Assembly: GCA_037367405.1 (NCBI GenBank)
Contig: JAZKJV010010527.1
Coordinates: 310,001 to 374,000, forward strand
Origin: Ottelia alismoides
Taxonomy: Eukaryota; Streptophyta; Magnoliopsida; Alismatales; Hydrocharitaceae
DNA: 64,000 nt
Reading direction: 5' to 3'
In this document: positions 47,659 to 58,885 of the stretch, in pieces
How the letters are laid out: every line of letters begins with the position of its first letter
How positions within the stretch are numbered: position 1 is the first letter of the stretch
Program-made: the position numbers and the translations under genes
Notes under the pieces: model-generated
What the model was told of the DNA's origin: nothing
Databases searched by the model: none
The model's input: only the letters and a program-made list of their open reading frames with translations

Positions 47659-48081
47659 TCTCTCGCCTTCCTCCACACCTTGCATGGATTGAAATCAATG
47701 CACGTGCATTTAAGGGCTAAAATTAGTGCCATGCATGGTGTTTATAATGGGCATGCACCATTATTGACATGCGTTTTGGAGCATAACTTATGAGACAATT
47801 ATGTGGCTAGTAATTGTTTCATTCATGATTGAACTTATGGAGAGGACGTACATGAGATAGTGGGCTACGTCCGTTTTTTGTGTCTTTTCATTTTCCCCCG
47901 CAATGTATATATATAGTTGTGATTGCTCAAATAAAATCGTGTGAGCTTTTGCATCCCTGTTCTTGTGAATTTCTTGTTTCCACTAACATTCCCACACACC
48001 AATACTCTACTCATCGATCCAGCAAGTCAAAGAGGTTTCTAGCCTAACGTGGGGCTTAGAAACCTAGTGGCTTCCTTTTCA
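47651..48081 (+). repeat. 3' LTR of the copia element
   Basis: Same length as the 5' LTR; four substitutions were seen, no indels. GTATG follows. Confidence 0.95.
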
Positions 48082-49311
48082 GTATGTTGGCAAGTCCTTG
48101 TGAGAGACTTCTATATCATCCCTAAGGGAATGTTCAGTTCGGGAATAAGCAGGAATAGGGATGGGGAATAAGAAGAATAAGGGTTTATTTTCTGTTGGGC
48201 TGGAAAGATAGGAATAAGGAGAATAAGGTGGAATAAGGATAGGTAAGGTGGAAAAAAATAGGAATAATGGTGGAATAAAGTGAAATAATGAGATGTGGAT
48301 GGAAATAGTCGTACTTTTGGGAACCATGCCGGACGGGGAATTGACCCCTTGAGTTTATTAAGGCCATTTGCATGGAAATGTACACTTGTTAATTGTTGCT
48401 CTATAGACTCTTTTTTTTTCTTTAGAGTGTATCTTTTTATTGAGATAACTGTGGTATATGTTTCATTTTATGCACAAAAATGTCTTTTCCATCTTGATAT
48501 TTTGAAGTGTCAGACTTGGAGTGGGTTGTGGTTGACCATCGGGTCACATCAATGTCTTGAATGATGATTTATCCATCCAGTAAAGATGTATTTAAATGAC
48601 AATTTAGGACTTTTGAAGGTGATCATGGTTATGACCAGAGGTTTGTGATCATCAATTTTTATCAGCAATAAGTTTAGCTTTATCGACATGGACGCAAACA
48701 AGAACAGTGAAGTGCATGTCCCCAAGAGGATAATCGAGAAGGAAAAGTGTGGATGCTGTAGATATATTCTTTATAGAGTCGTCAGAGAGGATTTGTGACA
48801 TGTGATCGGCATAACATAAATAATAGTAATTTATGTATAGATGATTAGGCAGTGTCTTTTTTCAGATTTTCCGGTAATTGTCGCTAAATTAGCCTCATTA
48901 GCGCAACAAGTCGTTAAAATATCAATGTGTGTGTATGTGTATGCATATGTATATATATAGAATATTTATCCAATGAATCGTGTGTTGTTTAGAGATGGGA
49001 TGAACCCCCACTTATAGCCGTCACATCCAAGATTGAAATTCCTACAAATGGAAAATTAGGAAAATTGGAAATCTTAAGTATTTCTAAAAATAGTGTATGA
49101 ATATGGAAAAAGAGGTGGCATGGGAATTATTTGCCAAAACATATCGAATTGCAATGTGAGGCGATCGATTTGGCCCAATACAAGGTATCGTATTGATGAG
49201 TTATCGTTTATTTCGTGTTTTGATTAGAATATGACCGTCTGTAGAACAAAATCTGTTTGTTTGAAAGTATTTTCTCATCACAGTATAGTATTTGATTTGA
49301 GTTTCAAACGT
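48082..49311. other. Unassigned DNA with GGAATAAG-rich stretch
   Basis: 48125-48300 is made of irregular GGAATAAG/GGAATAATGG motifs on the plus strand. No matching opposite end was found to define a transposon. No gene is seen. Confidence 0.35.
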
Positions 49312-49482
49312 GATGGATGATTTGAAATTTGATTTGGATCGTGAGAAAATTGTCTCATAAGGAATGATGATGGATGATTTGCGATTAGATTTGGATCATG
49401 AGAAGATCATTTCAAAAGGAATGATGATGGATGATTTACGTTAAGGTTTGGATCATGAGAAGATTATCTCAGAAGGATCATG
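49312..49482. repeat. Three-copy tandem repeat, 57 bp unit
   Basis: Units start at 49312, 49369 and 49426, each GATGGATGATTT...TTTGGATC(A/G)TGAGAA...TCTCA..AGGA. Period is exactly 57 bp; units are about 80 percent alike. Confidence 0.85.
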
Positions 49483-50309
49483 TATGATTTATCTTTTGAG
49501 AATTTTGATACGAAATTACTTAATCAAAATTCATTATTACTGTAATGCTACAGTTGTTACTTTAATTGATTCAAAAACTACTTAAATCTTAACAAAAAAT
49601 GTATATGGAGAATAGAATTAACGATTTAATTTAAGAATGTATTAAAAAAATTCGAAAGGTGCTGAAAATTGTATCAAAAATTACTGAGGGATAATTGATA
49701 AATAGTAAACCTTGTTTAAGAATTGTAGGAGCAATGTATATTGGTCGCTTTTATTAATAACTTCATACAAGTTACTAACGACGTGATATTTCTTAATGAA
49801 GTTTTATTACTTTATTATTGAAGCAATCTTTCAGCTTGCCTTACTGAAACGTTGATATATATTACTTAGGAATTGTTGGTAAATACTAAACCTTGTTTAA
49901 GAATTACTGAATCAATGTATAGAGTTTGCATTTACTGATAACTTGAAGATTTAATATTTATTACTGAAGCAATCTTAGAGTTTGCCTTTATTTGTAGCTA
50001 TATATAAGTTATTAAATCTATGATATTATTTATTGAAGCTGTGATATATAGTAATGAAGTCATCTCTTGGGTTAGTATTTACTTAAAATATCATATACTT
50101 TTTTTACTAAATCTATAATCTCTCTTATTGAAGCGTATTTTTATTATAGAAGCCATCTAGAGAGTTTGGATTTAACTATTATCTACTAACTTTGCATCTA
50201 TGGAGTTTCAGTAATGTTTTTAAATGAAAATCGCTTTATTTTCTATTGTTGCATATTCATATGGATTTTTTTAGGATATTGTGAATGATGATGCACCAAT
50301 TTCAATTGT
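49483..50309. other. Unassigned AT-rich DNA
   Basis: No gene is seen. Words such as TTACTGAAGC and ATTACTGAA recur irregularly at 49680-50140, and similar words occur at 52200-52600. The FAR1-like pseudogene lies between the two areas, so they could be the flanks of one transposon. Confidence 0.35.
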
Positions 50310-51790
50310 GGATCTAGAGATTATTCCCCGTGAAGGACTTTCATTAGGTTGCCATAAGGACTATATTTTATGAGAAGTATGCTACAGAAGTGGGATTCAA
50401 TATTTGAAGGAAGAGCACAAAGTACACATTTGATAGGCAAACCAAAGTTAGGAACCTTACATTCAAGAAGTATGTTTGTTGGAAGAAATGATATTATGTG
50501 TAAACACAAAAACTATTGAGCGAACATCAAGCTTGATTTTGGTTGACGTAGAATTGGAGAGCCAAGGAATGGATAGCGAGGGAAGATGTGGAATAACTGT
50601 ATGTGGATGTAACGCAAAGGTGACTGTGAAGTTAAACCCATTATATCAACAGTGGGAGGTTACCATCTTTGTTGAGGAACATAATCATAAATTTGTATCT
50701 CCAGGCAAAAAATAGTTAAAACCTAATAGGAGAATCACAAAGGCTACAAAGAATTTGCTATCTACATTGTTAGAAGTAAACATCCCTATAGATAGGCTTT
50801 CTAGACAAGCATAATGGCCCTCTTGAACAAGTTGGATGCATAGCTAGGGATATTTACAACTTAAAGAGAGATAAGAAGAAAAAGATGAATGGATAGTATT
50901 CTGTTATGCTCTCGGAACACCTTGAATATCGTAAAAGCTTAACACATGATTTCTTTATGCATACAAGGTTGATGAAGACAAGTGTTTGACCCATTGCATG
51001 CAGATAGATTCATATTCAATGGAAGATTATAAGCTTTTGGTTATGTGGTTACCTTTGATACCACCTACGGTACTAACAAGTACAAGCTTATTTTTGCATC
51101 ATTTTATGGAATTACAATCACAAAAGACTGTGTTCTTTTGCAGTGCATTCCTAATGAATGAGACAAAGGATTCTTTTGTTTAGTTTTTTTCAAAAAATTA
51201 TGGAGACCTTAAAAGCTACTCCTATAATGAATGATCAATGCAGATTGATTAATACGGCTATAAAAGGAGTTTTTTATTAGAAAACATATATATTATGGTT
51301 GGCACATAACCGCAAACATAGAGAAGAGGGTTGGACTAACAAAAGGAGCAGAAGTTGCAATCCCAGCCTTGAGCAAAATATAAAGATAAATGGTTACTAT
51401 CCACTGTATATGAGGAGGATAAAAGAAGATGGCAATAATGACATAAGAAAATTGTCAAACGAACTCATTAGCAAGGCAGATGGGAATCAAGAAGTTTGTG
51501 AATTTATTAAAAAAGTTCCCATATATGTGGTTAAAGCCGTTGAGATTACTAAGAATAAAAAAGAGTGTGTCGACGACTACAACAACCAAAATAGGAACGA
51601 AAACAATTATAGACCAAGCATCCAAGTGAAAGATCCTAATGTAGATAGATCAAAAGGTTGTGGGAAAGGCGAAAGATCAAAAGGAAACACAGATCGTTTG
51701 AAATCTATAAGCGAAAAATATGGAGTAAAGTGAAGATAATGCAAACTATGTAACAAAGTAAAACATGGACATGATTCAAGATATTTCCCT
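50310..51790 (+). pseudogene. FAR1/Mutator-like transposase pseudogene
   Basis: Plus-strand pieces follow the order of FAR1-type MULE transposases. The FAR1 DNA-binding zinc region comes first (FYEKYATEVGFN near 50365; then CGCNAKVTVKL, FVEEHNHKFVSPGK in the frame 50476-50715). The transposase core start follows (FDTTYGTNKYKLIFASF about 51050-51110, ADRFIFNG before it, then FLMNETKDSFV in a neighbouring frame to 51183). The C-terminal zinc-knuckle segment is last (DPNVDRSKGCGKG in frame 51299-51733, then CKLCNKVKHGHDSRYFP after a stop). Frameshifts and stops separate the pieces, so it is inactive. FAR1/FHY3 transcription factors derive from the same family, but the broken frames argue against a host gene. 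No terminal inverted repeats were identified. Confidence 0.75.
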
Positions 51791-53083
51791 TCAAAGTCAG
51801 AAAAGGATGCAAATTATTGTAAGTAATATTTTTCCTTTCTTAAATTTTATAATTTATTCTCTTTGAAATTAACCGTTAACATATTATTTCTTTTAGGATG
51901 ATGTTATAGGTAAGTGGATTCAACTAGTTGTTGTTAGAAGAGATGTCGTTATGTAGAAGAAATTGTCAAAAGGAAGAGAAGACAGAAGATGAGGGAGAAT
52001 TAGATGAATATGTGTTGTTATCATGGATTTTTTTTAACATTGAGTTGATTCTTGCATGTACAAGATAATAATAAAAGTTGTTTAGAAGATATTTATGTGC
52101 CATTACTTATTATTCAAATAATTCATTCATGAAATGTATCTCCATTGGTGCTTGATCAATTGTATTCATAGGATAAATGAATGTTACAAGTCATTTTTTG
52201 TTACTGAAGTGTCATGTCTTCTCCTTGTACTTATGCCGAAAATAAGTATACTAATATGTATTACTGAATATTTATTTTCAGTAAGCTGCTACACATTCAT
52301 ACTTTAGAAATGTTTTTCGTAACTTCTAAAGTTATATAACATGACAGCATTCACTTCAATAGGAGATAATCATGTATTATTGATATAAATGTAGTAAAGA
52401 ATATAAATAGGCAAGTAACTTAGAAGTTGAAATCTAGTAAGAAATATTATAGCTTCGGTAATAAAAATTGTTTTACTTGAATAAAAAATAATTGCTTTTG
52501 TATAGATGGTTTAAGTAGTTGATATCCAAGCTTCAATACGAGATATTATAGCTTTAATAACAATCATAATGTTCTTCAATAATAGATATTCAAGCTTCAA
52601 TAAGATATATTATAGTTTTAGTAAACGTTCAAGACGTTTCAAGGAAATGTTTACTATAGCTATGGGACTATCATGAACTCATATGAGGAAAGTCTGTACA
52701 TGCACTCAACTTGTACAAGCGAATGAGACTTGTTGTCCATGGGGCTCGAATTACATTAACAACACTCGTCGTTGTTTAGTAAAGTGCAAATATAAGTTCA
52801 TAAGAAAGGCATCATCTCTAACTATGTGCGATCTTCAGATGATGTCGACTCATTGAACAGATCAGTTGTCATCTAGTCTGGCAATATCATCATCAATATA
52901 TGTTACAGTAGCATGATGGCAAAGCCTTCTGCCACTATAAGTAGAGTCAACTACATGGATTCTTGCTCAAAATCCATGTTGAAAGATTCGACTATTTTTG
53001 CATGGATGTCGACTACCTAATGCAACCCACACAATGGTGAGATTTGAACAATGATCATTTGGGTGGTAAGCACTACCACCAGA
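51791..53083. other. Unassigned AT-rich DNA
   Basis: No gene is seen. Short GAGATATTATAGCTT-type words recur near 52430-52625. Confidence 0.35.
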
Positions 53084-53132
53084 CCATTTAAGTGGGTACC
53101 ATTTAAGTGGGTACCCATTTAAGTGGGTACCG
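53084..53132. repeat. Short tandem repeat, ~16 bp x 3
   Basis: CATTTAAGTGGGTACC is repeated three times with 15-16 bp spacing. Confidence 0.85.
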
Positions 53133-53323
53133 GTGTTGTTTAAAATCTTATGGCAGAATTGATATATCAATACATATAATTTAGACTATATTACATCAAC
53201 TGTAATTTAGATTATTCGTTTATCACTATGGAATGGTGGTCAGTGGACCTTGGTAGTTGCTGCAATGAGGTGGAGAGATGGAATATCAATTGTTACTTTA
53301 AGCGTGATGCCGACAGTGACGGT

Positions 53324-54886
53324 TAGGGGTGCACGTGGATCGGATTGGATCGGATTTTAGCCTAATCCATGTCCAATCCAACCTTAACAGATTTTCACCT
53401 TTATCAATCCAATCCAATCCATCAAATATTTGAATCCAAACCAATCCAATCCATCATATTACATATTGGAATTGGATTTTTATACTTACACATTTCCGTT
53501 CAATAATTTATCCTGTAATGTTTATTTTTTGTAGCACACTAACCTTCGACATTTGTAATATGACTTCAAAATTGATATTTGGATAGATATAATGAAAAGA
53601 ATATTTAAAGAGCGCATAATCAAATTAAAATTGATGAACTCCATTTATCCATTATAAAAAGTTGAAGACCACACGATGAAGCTAAAGAATTTATATTGAA
53701 TTCGGTGTCTAAGTTTCTTTTTATTAAAGGTGCATTAGTATGTTTTTTGTAAATGATTTTCGACATGTGATTTATGCAAGTTATCAAATATAGATGCAAA
53801 AAATAGTTAGATAACAAAAAATGTGATTTCTTTGATGGATATTGATGAAGTCTGTGATGTATTTAGATTATGTCAAAATCAGATCACTCCTAAAAACATC
53901 CTTTAAGGCACTATAATATATCAACATTCAAGAATCATAAAATAATTATATTCGATTTGGTATCCAAGACAAATCTAATTTAAAAATATAGCCCAACAAT
54001 TATGCATCATGTGTCTCCTTTTAAATAGATTGAAATGGAATTTATTTGTTAGAATTGTTCCTATAATCAAAATATAAAAAATTTTCTGAAAAATATGAAT
54101 CAAATCCATATATCAATTTAATATGGAAAAGAATTCAAGTATGCTTGTTTGTCCTTAGATGGTATGGTACATCTCAACATATAGCTGATCTAGTTTCATA
54201 CATGGGTAAGGTTGCAAGCTGGAACAAGCAAAAGGGCCGAGAATAAAAAATACATGTGCTAAGCAATTGTCCTGAATCTATTTTCTTTTAATGGGGATCA
54301 GACGACATGTAGTACACTTAAGGAAAATGGTATCGTGCCAGAGAAAGACAATATTGAGTGAGACAGGTGAGGACATCATAAGGGAGGGTGGCACTATTGT
54401 ACTTGAGGAGGAAAACGTTGTGCAGAAGATGAGGCATCAAAATGGACCAAGATGAAGAGAGAACAATAGCTAGATATTGGTGGTTGAGAGTGAAATGATA
54501 GGGAGATGGAATTGGAGCGAAATGACCAAAGAGGGTTCACAACATTACAAGTTATAATCTTATTTTATTATTTTTGAGATTTAGCATTTGACTTTCAAGA
54601 GAAAGAGATGTGTGTGATAATTGGACTTGTATCCAACAAAAATTACAATGAACGACATTGAATATGACGGATTGGTGAAGATGGATATTATGTATGTATG
54701 ATAAATATAAATATATGTTAACGGATTAACGGATTGGACCGGATCGGATTTTTATAATGATCCGATCCAATCCATACTTTAACGGATTTTAAAAATTCCA
54801 ATCCGATCTGTTAAAATGATAAAATCAAACCAATCCAATCCGATAACATCGGATTATGGATTTTGTCCTATCTATGTGCACCCCTA
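53324..54886. mobile_element. Non-autonomous hAT element, 1563 bp
   Basis: The termini are TAGGGGTGCACGTGGAT at the left and TAGGGGTGCACATAGAT at the right (other strand). They are flanked by a perfect eight-base duplication GTGACGGT (53316-53323 and 54887-54894). Both ends carry clusters of ATCCAATCC / GGATTGGAT, the kind of subterminal motif hAT transposases bind. The interior is AT-rich with no transposase frame, so it would depend on a source elsewhere. Confidence 0.9.
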
Positions 54887-55224
54887 GTGACGGTTGAATA
54901 TGAAGCAACTCAATAGCATAGAAGTACCTTCATCGAGCTGCCAGTTACAGCGAATGTGCAGAAATTCACTTCTATTGTTCAGAGGCAATCAAAACAATCA
55001 CCAAAATCAAACAAGTAATAAAAATGGTCTAACACCTACAATGCAAAAGGTAAAATAACCCAAATGAACAATAGTATCCCCAATAAGGATTGCAAGTTTG
55101 TTATGAAAGTGTCACTGGGAAACTGATGAACATAGTTGTTCCGTCAGCCTTCCGAGGCTTTCGTTTAGAAATCAATCCAATCTCATATAGGTGCTAATAC
55201 AAAATCTGTAGAGATGTAATGTTC

Positions 55225-55436
55225 TCGTATATTAAACCACATTCAAAATTTCTCATAAGGCTCATCGGCTGATATTAAAATCATCAAATAATCAACATCG
55301 ACGAATTTATATGTGCAGTTGTTCCCTCGACCTCGAAATCAACATGAAGTCTGCAGAGTTGCAACTTTCTCATATACTAAAGAAGTTCATCCACAACACA
55401 AACATTCAATCACATTAAAAGTTCCTCATATGATTC
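55225..55436. repeat. Host-like repeat block, two copies left of a copia fragment
   Basis: 55351-55436 has a near-identical copy at 56444-56527. A more diverged relative lies at about 55225-55300 (AACCACATTCAAAATTTCTC...CGGCTGATATT). The block is not part of the copia element. Confidence 0.75.
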
Positions 55437-56054
55437 CCGGTCAAAGTAGATATCAAAGTAATCCCGGTCTAGTACACTGGGAAGCTGTAAAGAGGATTTT
55501 TCGATATCTGAAATGGACATTACATCTGAAACTTGTGTATCAAGAAGAATCGCTTGAAGTGGTAGGATACTTCGATGCCGATTTCGGAGGGGATGTGGAT
55601 GATAGGAAATCCACATCGGGTTATCTGTTTATGTTCGGTGGTGCAGTTGTTTCTTAGGGTAGCAAGAAACAAGGATGTGTATCTCGACATACACAGGAGG
55701 CTGATTGCATGTAGCATGGCCACCACTCATGTCGTGTGGATCAGACGTTTTCTAGAGAACTTAAGCCTCGAATTGGTTAAAGGGCCAGTTGAGATGTATT
55801 ATGACAATCAAATTGTGATAAGCTTGATCAATAGTGGGGCTAATATTCTAAAGGAAAACACATTAAGATCCAATATCACTATATACAAGATATAGTGGGA
55901 AAGCAAGAAATCACGGTAACCTACATACCTACCAATGACATGTTGGTTGATTCCCTAACCAAAGGAATAGCTGCAAACATGTTAGTTTAATGGAACAGGA
56001 ATGTTTGAGTCAAGGAAGAGGTTTCATAGATAACGATCTTCACATGACAAATCT

Positions 56055-56111
<57 letters not shown>

Positions 56112-56164
56112 CTACACGAATAGTGGGAGCATATATGTTTCAATCTCTTTGGTCTAGTGGGAGA
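55437..56164 (+). pseudogene. Copia RT/RNase H end, truncated and broken
   Basis: The plus strand reads WEAVKRIFRYLKWTLHLKLVY, then DADFGGDVDDRKSTSGYLF (RNase H start), CSMATTHVVWIRRFLENLSLE, and IPTNDMLVDSLTKGIAA (end of pol), with two frame changes and several stops. Conserved YCDNQSAI and STxEAEY blocks are mutated. Everything upstream of the RT C-terminus is missing, and the 5' end stops abruptly at the duplicated block. It is a different copia family from the element at 43223. Confidence 0.8.
56057..56107. repeat. AT dinucleotide microsatellite
   Basis: About 25 AT units lie within the 3' untranslated part of the copia remnant. Confidence 0.95.
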
Positions 56165-56448
56165 TGTTAGAACGGTGCTCGTGGAATGACCGAGTGGTCA
56201 AAACCGCCGCCGACGGTTGTGCGAGGGCTGGGTCTCCTGGAGACCCTAACCGCAAGGGCGTGGGAAAGGCGGACATGGCGAGGTCATACGCCCTATATAA
56301 ACCTCCCCATAAGGAGGGGAAACGCGTCACCGGAACTCTGACTGCGGGACCCCCCCTTCCGATTCCATCACTCCCACTCTCTCTCCCTCTCTCGTCCTCT
56401 CTCAAAAAGCAAGGCGGCATACCTGGTCGATTTCCCTCAATCTGCATA
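56165..56448 (+). repeat. Probable 3' LTR of the copia fragment
   Basis: It starts TGTTAGAACGG after a purine-rich AGTGGGAGA. It contains a TATA box (CCTATATAAACC, about 56291) and a CT-rich leader, and can be read to end at TCTGCA. No 5' LTR partner is present, so the right edge is inferred; the flanking duplication starts at about the same place. Confidence 0.6.
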
Positions 56449-56527
56449 GTTGCAACTTTCTCATATACTAAAGAAGTCCATCCACAACACAAGCATTCAA
56501 CCACATTAAAAGTTCCTCACATGATTC
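56444..56527. repeat. Second copy of the ~86 bp flanking block
   Basis: It matches 55351-55436 with about five substitutions, placing the copia fragment and its LTR between two direct copies. Confidence 0.8.
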
Positions 56528-57205
56528 ACTGGCTGATATTCAACCAGCAAGTCATCGTCATTGGGTAACAAGTAACAACCGTCGATCTGTTAATGAAGCC
56601 AAAAAAATCATTAGACAAACAACTATCGATCCATCAATGGAGCATAAAAACCTTTTTCCCAATTTGAACGTCGCATGAAAATGGAACAGTAGATTTGTAT
56701 AATTCACGCTTCTATTCTGTTGTCTGGTCTTTAGAAAGATGTGGAAGAGAAGATGTGAGAACCTAGCACATGTCGACGTTCACAAATGTTTATGATTGTG
56801 ATACATATGTAAACTGATGCACATGAAAACTTAATAACGCACAAAATGCATATGTTAATTTAAGATATTAGTAGAACCGGGAACAAGTCAAACTTAACCA
56901 AGTTGTACAAACTTTGCACTGTGTCAATTTTCTCAAGATCTGCCATATGCAATCAAGTCTAAGTACAGCGAGATCATGTTCTCATCGAATCAAATGTGAA
57001 TATTCAATCAAACAAAACATCCAACAGAACAGGGAACTTCTTAATCATGTTTTAAACTGAATAATAAGGATCCGATGCCTTGTCATTGCCATCTCATCAG
57101 ATGAAATATCAATCAAAAAGTTTGATTCTAGGTGTAAAATGCAAGAGCTGACCAGGATAAGTATTGAATCCTTAACTTGTTTAACTCAGACCAACTCCAT
57201 TAACA
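56528..57205. other. Unassigned intergenic DNA
   Basis: No gene or repeat structure was recognised. Confidence 0.35.
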
Positions 57206-57403
57206 TCATCTCCTCCAGCTTGTATAGAACATGATGATCAAGAACACGTAAAGGTCGTCCTTGAGAATGTTGATTACCCAGCTTTCACCATCTACGAACA
57301 GATGCAGGAGCCTGTCGTTGCTATTCTTCGTCACTATCTTCACCAAACACAGATGATACTTCTGGGTCACTTTTGGCTTAGCAGCATTTGATGCAGCCAT
57401 CAT
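57206..57403 (-). CDS. Small hypothetical ORF, 65 residues
   Basis: ATG-initiated frame MMAASNAAKPKVTQKY...ending FYTSWRR. I do not recognise it. It has a hydrophilic first half and a hydrophobic patch (VFLIIMFY) near the end. In its favour, a splice-donor-like CTGTAAGT lies upstream near 57815, an acceptor-like pyrimidine stretch ending CAAG sits just before the ATG, and a TATA-like TTATATATGA on the minus strand lies near 58175. It could be the last exon of a small gene or chance. Confidence 0.25.
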   Translation of the reverse strand: MMAASNAAKPKVTQKYHLCLVKIVTKNSNDRLLHLFVDGESWVINILKDDLYVFLIIMFYTSWRR

Positions 57404-58835
57404 CTTCTTGTTGGAAAGAGGATTATTAAAGTATATATTAATCAGTAAATTCCATGATCAATATGAATCAATGCATTACAGATTAACAAGATTAAAATCA
57501 TGCATATCCAATTATGTAGAAATTATAATATGCACGCGTGAATCAAATTAACCATTTATTAATCATATTAGGGCGAGATCCAAGAAGATAATGCAATAAA
57601 TAAATTGTGGTAAACAAAACAGTAAATAGATTAGATAAGAGATCAGCGAAGCATTCATGAAATGGATTGTCCTTAGAGAATATATCACCCTGACAATACC
57701 GGTGCGAAGGGTGCTGGCGATCCGCTCACAGGATACGACGGCACATGATCTATGTCCACGCACACCAACAAGATCGTGCTCGAAAGTACCTCAGAAAACT
57801 TACAGTCGAGAAGAAGAAATGCAAGTCGCATATGCTGTGGGGAAAACAGATAGCAAAAGCGGCGTGAGAGTTTTCTTGCGGGTGAAGAAAATGGCATCCA
57901 TGGGGAGGCTATAAGAAGACCTAGCGGCTTTTCACCTTCCGAAAGTGCCCCACCTCCTAATGGGTGCCTCTTCGAATTCTGAAACGACATCTAGGTCAAA
58001 GATGTTGGAGTCTAGTCGAATTCCCTCAAATGAAACCCGTAGCAAAAGTATTGAGATCCGAATCAACTCTCCTGTGCTTGAACCTGAGCCGAAGATGGAG
58101 CAGAGAGCGTGCATGTGTGTGGTCCTCCATCCTCCTCTCTATTATTTCTACAAGAGCTTGGGGTGTGAACTCATATATAAGCCCACCAAAAGTTTAGAAA
58201 CGCTAGATGTGATACTAAACTTCCATGCAAGCCCCACATTGTTTCAAATTTAGGAATTCCCAACTTTACCACCAATGTTATTTGGTTTTCCAATTGAAAC
58301 CAAATTAAAATCCAATGTAATTGAATATATTTATCAAATGAAAATTTAATTACATTAACTTTAAATACAACACTTCTCCTACAGCAAGGGTAACGTAAAG
58401 TAGACCCAATAGGAGAGCTCTAATGTATACCAAAATAACACAGTAGTAAGCATTCCACAACTGCAGGAAACTACAAACGAAAGTAAACTCTCAACGAACC
58501 ACCAAGTCATTCCATCCTAAGTCGCACCTTTGAGTGTAAGTAGGGACGGAAAAGACAAAGTGGATTAGAGATTCGGCAGCAGCTCGAAGCAGAAGAAGGG
58601 AGTTGGCATGGACAATGTATGCGCATGAGGCCATGCATGGTGATGCGGATCTCGTTCTCATTGATAGCGGACTTCGGCCAAGACCCCTCCATCCTGTGAC
58701 TCATCCTTCTTGCTCTCGTTCCACTAAAACCCTAAACGATGACACAACGTGAGAAGAAATAAGAAGCCCCCCGTTTCACATAGAAGAGAATAAAGAAAGG
58801 GGTTGCTAAGACCTCACGGCTCTTCCAGATCATCA
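57404..58835. other. Unassigned DNA, possible promoter/leader of the small ORF
   Basis: Several short frames on both strands (for example 57685-57990 and 58507-58704, minus) lack recognisable motifs. No firm gene is seen. Confidence 0.3.
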
Positions 58836-58885
58836 CCCCCCCCCCCCCAACACACACACCCCACCACCACCAACCCCCCAATCCC
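58836..58885. repeat. Poly-C / CA / CCA low-complexity tract
   Basis: A 13-base C run is followed by CA repeats, CCA repeats and further C runs. Confidence 0.95.

Larger units (their letters stand above)
43223..48081 (+). mobile_element. Complete, young Ty1/copia element
   Basis: The two 431 bp LTRs (43223-43653 and 47651-48081) are TG...CA and differ at four positions by eye (about 99.1 percent identical). They are flanked by GTATT and GTATG, a five-base target duplication with one mismatch. The order is LTR, primer site for initiator tRNA-Met, one gag-pol frame of 1318 codons without interruption, polypurine tract, LTR. Total 4859 bp, a normal size. All enzymatic residues checked are present, so it may be able to move. 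At 1.3e-8 substitutions per site per year the LTR difference suggests about 0.3-0.4 million years. Gag-pol resembles the Tnt1-94/Tork type; the lineage is judged from sequence style only. Confidence 0.95.

Noticed and set aside
48125..48300. GGAATAAG-rich stretch as a MITE
   Set aside because: No matching inverted end or target duplication could be found.
49312..49482. CRISPR-like regular repeats (57 bp)
   Set aside because: The repeats are contiguous without unique spacers, differ between units, and the surroundings are eukaryotic mobile-element DNA.
50476..50715. Functional FAR1/FHY3-like transcription factor gene
   Set aside because: The domains before and after lie in other frames with many stops; the set is a dead transposase.
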